Shown: in pieces, positions 5,074 to 7,755 of the stretch
Position numbering within the stretch: the stretch's first letter is position 1
Layout of the letters: every line of letters starts with the position of its first letter
NCBI GenBank assembly: GCA_017382555.1
Contig: JAFOAB010000025.1
Coordinates: 1-7,755 of the forward strand
Origin: Clostridia bacterium
GTDB taxonomy: Bacteria; Bacillota; Clostridia; Oscillospirales; CAG-272
DNA length: 7,755 bases
Direction: 5' to 3'
Position numbers and translations under genes: made by a program
The notes under the pieces: model-generated
Databases searched by the model: none
Told to the model about the DNA's origin: nothing
The model's input: the letters and a program-made list of their open reading frames with translations, nothing else

Positions 5074-5754
5074 ATGCTTCTGAATTTCGGTATGGGTATT
5101 ATTAACTATGTGTTTTTGCTTCTCGGTGTAGCGGGCGGTCAGCATTATCCGCCACCGCTTCCGCACAACGTCGAGCAGGAATATTTTGAAAGAATGAAGG
5201 AGGGAGATGAAGAGGCGAGGACGAAGCTTATCGAGCATAATTTGCGTCTTGTTGCGCATATAGTTCGTAAATATTATATGAGCTCGCCAAATCAGGAGGA
5301 TCTTGTTTCTATCGGCAGCATTGGACTTATTAAGGCAATAGACTCCTTTGACCATTCAAACGGTGCGCGCTTTGCAACCTACGGGGCGAAATGTATACAA
5401 AATGAAATTTTAATGTATTTCAGAGCGCAAAAAAAGCTTGCGTGCGAGGTATCGATAAACGAAACTATCGATATGGATAAGGAGGGAAATCCGCTGACGT
5501 ATATTGACGTAATTGCGGTAGACGATACGATTGCAGAGGATATCGATCGCAAAATACATATTTCTAAGGCGATCGAATACGTGGACACGTTGTTAAGTGA
5601 AAGGGAAAGAACGGTAATTATCTTACGGTACGGTCTCGGTAATTGCAGGGCAAGAACACAGCGCGAGGTTGCCGATTTGCTCGGAATATCGCGAAGCTAC
5701 GTTTCCCGTATAGAAAAATCCGCCCTTGATAAGATAAAGGAAAAGCTGAAATGA
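5074..5754 (+). CDS. sigK: RNA polymerase sporulation sigma factor SigK (pro-sigma-K)
   Basis: The 226-aa product is the late mother-cell sigma factor that directs coat and cortex genes. Residues 1 to about 25 are hydrophobic (MLLNFGMGIINYVFLLLGVA) and match the membrane-associated pro-sequence removed by the SpoIVFB protease in Bacillus, followed by PPPLPHNVEQEYF, comparable to the PQPLSSSEEKKYL region there. Region 2 runs from about 45 to 120 (LIEHNLRLVAHIVRKYY, DLVSIGSIGLIKAIDSF, FATYGAKCIQNEILMYFR). Region 4 has LSERERTVIILRYGLG (174-189) and the HTH TQREVADLLGISRSYVSRIE (195-214). GGAG (5064-5067) is 6 nt before the ATG. The gene is uninterrupted, with no skin-type insertion. It lies between the DUF5107 terminator and a DUF378 gene; neither neighbour is known to belong to sporulation. 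Other sporulation sigma factors (SigE) are the nearest alternatives, but the pro-sequence and region 4 fit SigK best. Confidence 0.93.
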   Translation: MLLNFGMGIINYVFLLLGVAGGQHYPPPLPHNVEQEYFERMKEGDEEARTKLIEHNLRLVAHIVRKYYMSSPNQEDLVSIGSIGLIKAIDSFDHSNGARFATYGAKCIQNEILMYFRAQKKLACEVSINETIDMDKEGNPLTYIDVIAVDDTIAEDIDRKIHISKAIEYVDTLLSERERTVIILRYGLGNCRARTQREVADLLGISRSYVSRIEKSALDKIKEKLK

Positions 5755-5816
5755 ATGAATAAAGCTTGCTTTTTCAGTAAAAAATAGTATCGGCAACAGA
5801 AACGGAGGCGAAACGT

Positions 5817-5894
5817 ATGCTCGCGAATTTTATTAAGCTTATCGCCGCCGAGCTTAGAAGCGGAAGACTGTCGCTTATTTTTAAGGAGGTTTCA
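5817..5894 (+). other. Possible alternative N-terminal extension of the DUF378 protein
   Basis: An ATG at 5817 with GGAGG at 5804-5808 opens a frame that runs without a stop into the DUF378 gene. It would add MLANFIKLIAAELRSGRL followed by SLIFKEVS. The extension contains the DUF378 ribosome binding site, read as codons for Lys-Glu-Val. It may be a leader frame, an alternative start, or chance. No clear promoter is visible between 5755 and 5816. Confidence 0.3.
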
Positions 5895-6107
5895 ATGTTA
5901 ATTGACAGAATAGCATTATTGCTTACGATCGTTGGTGCGCTTAACTGGGGAAGTATCGGAATTTTCAGCTTTGATATTGTGGCGTGGATATGCGGCGGTA
6001 TGGATTCCATAGCCGCAAGAATTATTTACACCGTGGTTGCGCTTGCGGGTGTTTGGTGTATCTCTCTTTTATTCAGACCCAGAGAGATTGCGGAAAGAGA
6101 TATGTAA
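5895..6107 (+). CDS. DUF378 family small membrane protein
   Basis: This 70-aa protein has two hydrophobic segments (about residues 5-30 and 38-60). It carries the DUF378 pattern IALLLTIVGALNWGSIGIF followed by FDIVAWICGGMDSIAARIIYTVVALAGV, with the conserved ALNWG and the glycine/serine turn. Family members are short and of unknown function, including YuzA-like proteins of Bacillus. The start at 5895 is preferred because AAGGAGG (5883-5889) stands 5 nt before it and it gives the usual family length. An in-frame ATG at 5817 with GGAGG 8 nt upstream would add 26 residues and cannot be excluded. The gene follows sigK by 140 nt and ends at a strong terminator. Confidence 0.88.
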   Translation: MLIDRIALLLTIVGALNWGSIGIFSFDIVAWICGGMDSIAARIIYTVVALAGVWCISLLFRPREIAERDM

Positions 6108-6112
6108 GCAAG

Positions 6113-6148
6113 GCGAACTCCGATAGCATTGTCGGGGTTCGCTTTTTT
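6113..6148 (+). terminator. Intrinsic terminator of the DUF378 gene
   Basis: An 11-bp stem GCGAACTCCGA (6113-6123)/TCGGGGTTCGC (6132-6142) with one T-G wobble and an 8-nt loop is followed by six T residues, 5 nt beyond the stop codon. Confidence 0.9.
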
Positions 6149-6149
6149 G

Positions 6150-6178
6150 TTGACAGAAATGGAATTCGGTGATATTCT
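6150..6178 (+). promoter_or_regulatory. Sigma-A-type promoter of the SDR gene
   Basis: TTGACA (6150-6155) and TATTCT (6173-6178) are separated by 17 nt, directly after the preceding terminator's T-tract. Transcription would start near 6185, just upstream of the RBS at 6197-6200. Confidence 0.65.
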
Positions 6179-6206
6179 ATTAATATAAATGTTTTTGGAG
6201 AATATT

Positions 6207-6926
6207 ATGAAAAGAGTACTTATAACCGGTGGAACGCGCGGAATAGGGCTTGAGTGTGTTAAGATGTTTGCGGAGGCGGGTTATGATACCGCGGTAATTT
6301 ACCACTCCGATGACAATGGTGCCGATGCACTGCGCACGAAGTACGGCACCGTGTGCTATAAATGCGATCTTGCAGATATATCTGCGCTGGAAAATACAAT
6401 AGATAAGATACTTACCGATTTTCCCGAGGGCTTTGACGTGCTTGTGAATAACGCGGGAATTGCTCAGCGCAAGATGATATGCGATATTTCAAGCGAGGAC
6501 TGGGATAAGATGATGGCGGTATCTCTTACCGCGCCGTTTGTGCTTATAAAAAGATTATCCCCCCATATGATCCGCAATGGGGAGGGAAGGATCGTAAACG
6601 TCTCCTCCGTTTGGGGCGAGCACGGTGCATCCTGTGAGGTGCATTACAGCGCCGCAAAGGCCGGTCTTATAGGACTTACAAAGGCGGCGGCCAAGGAGCT
6701 TGCTCCCTCCGGTGTTCTCGTTAACTGCGTTTGCCCCGGTGTGATTGATACCGATATGAATTCCGATATTGCGGATGATGACAGAGCGGCGCTTTGCGAG
6801 GAGATTCCGCTTGGCAGATTCGGTACGGCCAAAGAGGTCGCAAATTGCGTATTTTTCCTTTCCGAACTTTCATCTTCTTACGTTGCGGGGCAAATAATTT
6901 CGCCAAACGGCGGCTTTTGCGTGTAA
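6207..6926 (+). CDS. SDR-family NAD(P)-dependent oxidoreductase (FabG-like)
   Basis: This 239-aa classical short-chain dehydrogenase/reductase, a cytosolic single Rossmann domain, reduces or oxidises a carbonyl/alcohol with NAD(P)H. The cofactor motif TGGTRGIG (7-14), the NNAG motif (81-84), catalytic Ser134 in NVSSVWG, and Y147-x3-K151 in HYSAAKAG are all visible, followed by CPGVIDTDM. The C-terminal SSYVAGQIISPNGG is typical of FabG-like enzymes. The usual catalytic-tetrad Asn is replaced by Ser at about residue 106 (AVSLTAPF). The start at 6207 is chosen for GGAG (6197-6200) 6 nt upstream; an ATG at 6189 lies almost at the transcription start and lacks an RBS. The gene has its own promoter and stands alone, so context gives no substrate. 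Possible identities are 3-oxoacyl-ACP reductase or the EF-P 5-aminopentanone reductase (YmfI type); I cannot decide between them. Confidence 0.92.
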   Translation: MKRVLITGGTRGIGLECVKMFAEAGYDTAVIYHSDDNGADALRTKYGTVCYKCDLADISALENTIDKILTDFPEGFDVLVNNAGIAQRKMICDISSEDWDKMMAVSLTAPFVLIKRLSPHMIRNGEGRIVNVSSVWGEHGASCEVHYSAAKAGLIGLTKAAAKELAPSGVLVNCVCPGVIDTDMNSDIADDDRAALCEEIPLGRFGTAKEVANCVFFLSELSSSYVAGQIISPNGGFCV

Positions 6927-6930
6927 AAAT

Positions 6931-6953
6931 GCAAGTTCGCTTGCTTGTTTTTG
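6931..6953 (+). terminator. Weak intrinsic terminator of the SDR gene
   Basis: The stem GCAAG (6931-6935)/CTTGC (6940-6944) with a TTCG loop is followed by TTGTTTTT, 4 nt after the stop codon. The stem is only 5 bp, so termination may be partial. Confidence 0.5.
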
Positions 6954-6975
6954 CAAAATTTATTTCGCTAAAGTA

Positions 6976-7004
6976 TTGACATAACTCTTTAATAGAGGTA
7001 TAAT
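6976..7004 (+). promoter_or_regulatory. Consensus sigma-A promoter of serC
   Basis: A perfect TTGACA (6976-6981) and perfect TATAAT (6999-7004) have an ideal 17-nt spacer. The spacer holds the inverted repeat CTCT-N5-AGAG (6985-6997), which could be an operator. Transcription would start near 7011. Confidence 0.88.
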
Positions 7005-7020
7005 AATTTACAATATTTAG

Positions 7021-7049
7021 AAAGGATGCGCGTGGCGCTAATATCATGA
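7021..7049 (+). promoter_or_regulatory. Unusual serC leader: distant SD, small hairpin, overlapping mini-ORF
   Basis: The only Shine-Dalgarno-like sequence (AAAGGA, 7021-7026) ends 19 nt before the serC ATG, too far for normal use. Between them GCGC (7028-7031)/GCGC (7035-7038) can pair around a GTG loop; folding this hairpin would bring the SD to about 8 nt from the ATG. A 7-codon frame, ATG at 7026 to TGA at 7047-7049 (MRVALIS), overlaps the serC start as ATGA. It could couple translation, but its own SD is not properly spaced. Confidence 0.4.
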
Positions 7050-7755
7050 AAAGAGTTTATAATTTTTCCGCAGGACCTTCCATGCTTCCGCTCCCCGTTC
7101 TTGAGCAGGCTCAGAGCGAGCTCATTTGTTACGGCGATTCCGGTATGTCGGTTATGGAGATGAGCCACCGATCTCCCGTTTACGAAGAAATCATCAAGGC
7201 AGCCGAGCAGGATCTCAGAACCCTGTTAAACGTGCCTGATAATTATAAGATCCTCTTTATGCAGGGCGGTGCTTCCGGACAGTTTGCAGCAATCCCGCTT
7301 AACCTTCTTAACGGAAGCGGTAAAGCTGATTACATAGTTTCCGGTCAGTTCTCCGGCAAGGCATATAAGGAAGCGAAGAAGTACGGTGATATCGCACTTG
7401 CCGCTACCTCCGAGGATGCTAACTTTGCTCACGTTCCCGCAACCACAAAGGACAGCTTCCGTGCTGATGCGGATTACGTGCATATGTGCTTTAACAACAC
7501 CATTTACGGTACCAAGTTCAACTATATCCCCGATACCGGTGATATTCCGCTTGTTGCCGATATGTCCTCCTGCATTCTCTCCGAGCCCGTGGATGTTTCC
7601 AAGTTCGGTGTGATCTATGCAGGCGCACAGAAGAATATGGCTCCCGCAGGTGTTACCGTTGTAATCGTTCGCGAGGACCTTATCGGTAAGGAGAATCCCC
7701 TTACCCCCGCAGTTTTCAGCTATAAGAATACCGCTGAGAACGATTCTATGTACAA
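7046..7755 (+). CDS. serC: Phosphoserine aminotransferase SerC (3' end outside window)
   Basis: The first 236 codons are present. The product is a cytosolic PLP enzyme that converts 3-phosphohydroxypyruvate and glutamate to phosphoserine and 2-oxoglutarate, the second step of serine biosynthesis. The family N-terminus MKRVYNFSAGPSMLPLPVLE is followed by GMSVMEMSHRS (33-43), the cofactor-binding LFMQGGASGQF (70-80), FNNTIYGT (149-156), VADMSSCILSEPVDV (170-184) and the PLP lysine K196 in YAGAQKNMAPAG. Roughly two thirds of the usual length of about 360 residues lies in the window. No in-frame start exists just upstream of 7046, so that ATG is well determined despite the poor RBS spacing. In many Clostridia serA is next to serC; whether it follows here cannot be seen. 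Confidence 0.95.
   Translation, partial: MKRVYNFSAGPSMLPLPVLEQAQSELICYGDSGMSVMEMSHRSPVYEEIIKAAEQDLRTLLNVPDNYKILFMQGGASGQFAAIPLNLLNGSGKADYIVSGQFSGKAYKEAKKYGDIALAATSEDANFAHVPATTKDSFRADADYVHMCFNNTIYGTKFNYIPDTGDIPLVADMSSCILSEPVDVSKFGVIYAGAQKNMAPAGVTVVIVREDLIGKENPLTPAVFSYKNTAENDSMY

Noticed and set aside
5758..5775. Terminator directly after sigK
   Set aside because: AAAG-CTTG-CTTT followed by T residues gives only a 4-bp stem, too weak to call.
6189..6206. Upstream ATG as the SDR start
   Set aside because: It lies about 4 nt from the predicted transcription start with no RBS, while ATG 6207 has GGAG at good spacing and yields the canonical SDR N-terminus.

Overview
The window looks like chromosomal DNA from a spore-forming member of the Clostridia (Bacillota), probably an uncultured gut-type lineage. 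This rests on an intact sporulation sigma factor gene (sigK), a DUF378 membrane protein, strong AGGAGG-type ribosome binding sites, TTGACA/TATAAT promoters, and A-tract/T-tract intrinsic terminators. The genus cannot be set from the sequence alone.

Layout. Positions 1-400 hold no credible protein gene. They hold a tandem array with an exact 138-bp period. Each unit has a very stable, nearly symmetric terminator hairpin followed by a 92-bp module that folds as a three-way junction. Two units are complete and differ almost only inside one 23-nt hairpin, where five base pairs have all changed in a compensated way. The third unit is diverged and breaks off near 395. Each terminator is preceded by TGTCTCC-A-CCA, which looks like the 3' end of a tRNA. 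Positions 396-485 hold nothing recognisable.

Next is a divergent pair. A transcription regulator on the minus strand (521-1690) has a periplasmic-binding-protein-like sensor and a C-terminal HTH. A large plus-strand gene (1871-4975) encodes a cytoplasmic DUF5107 plus TPR protein with extreme codon bias. The 180-bp gap between them carries back-to-back sigma-A-type promoters and operator-like motifs. The simplest model is local control of the DUF5107 gene by the regulator in response to a small ligand, possibly a sugar.

After a strong terminator come four plus-strand genes: sigK (late mother-cell sigma factor, with a candidate sigma-E-type promoter), a 70-aa DUF378 membrane protein with its own terminator, an SDR-family oxidoreductase with its own promoter, and serC (phosphoserine aminotransferase, serine biosynthesis). 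serC runs off the right edge and is preceded by a perfect-consensus promoter and an unusual leader. Terminators or promoters separate most of these genes, so they look like neighbouring single-gene units rather than one operon.

The parts most worth a second look are the hairpin-variable repeat array and the regulator/DUF5107 pair.
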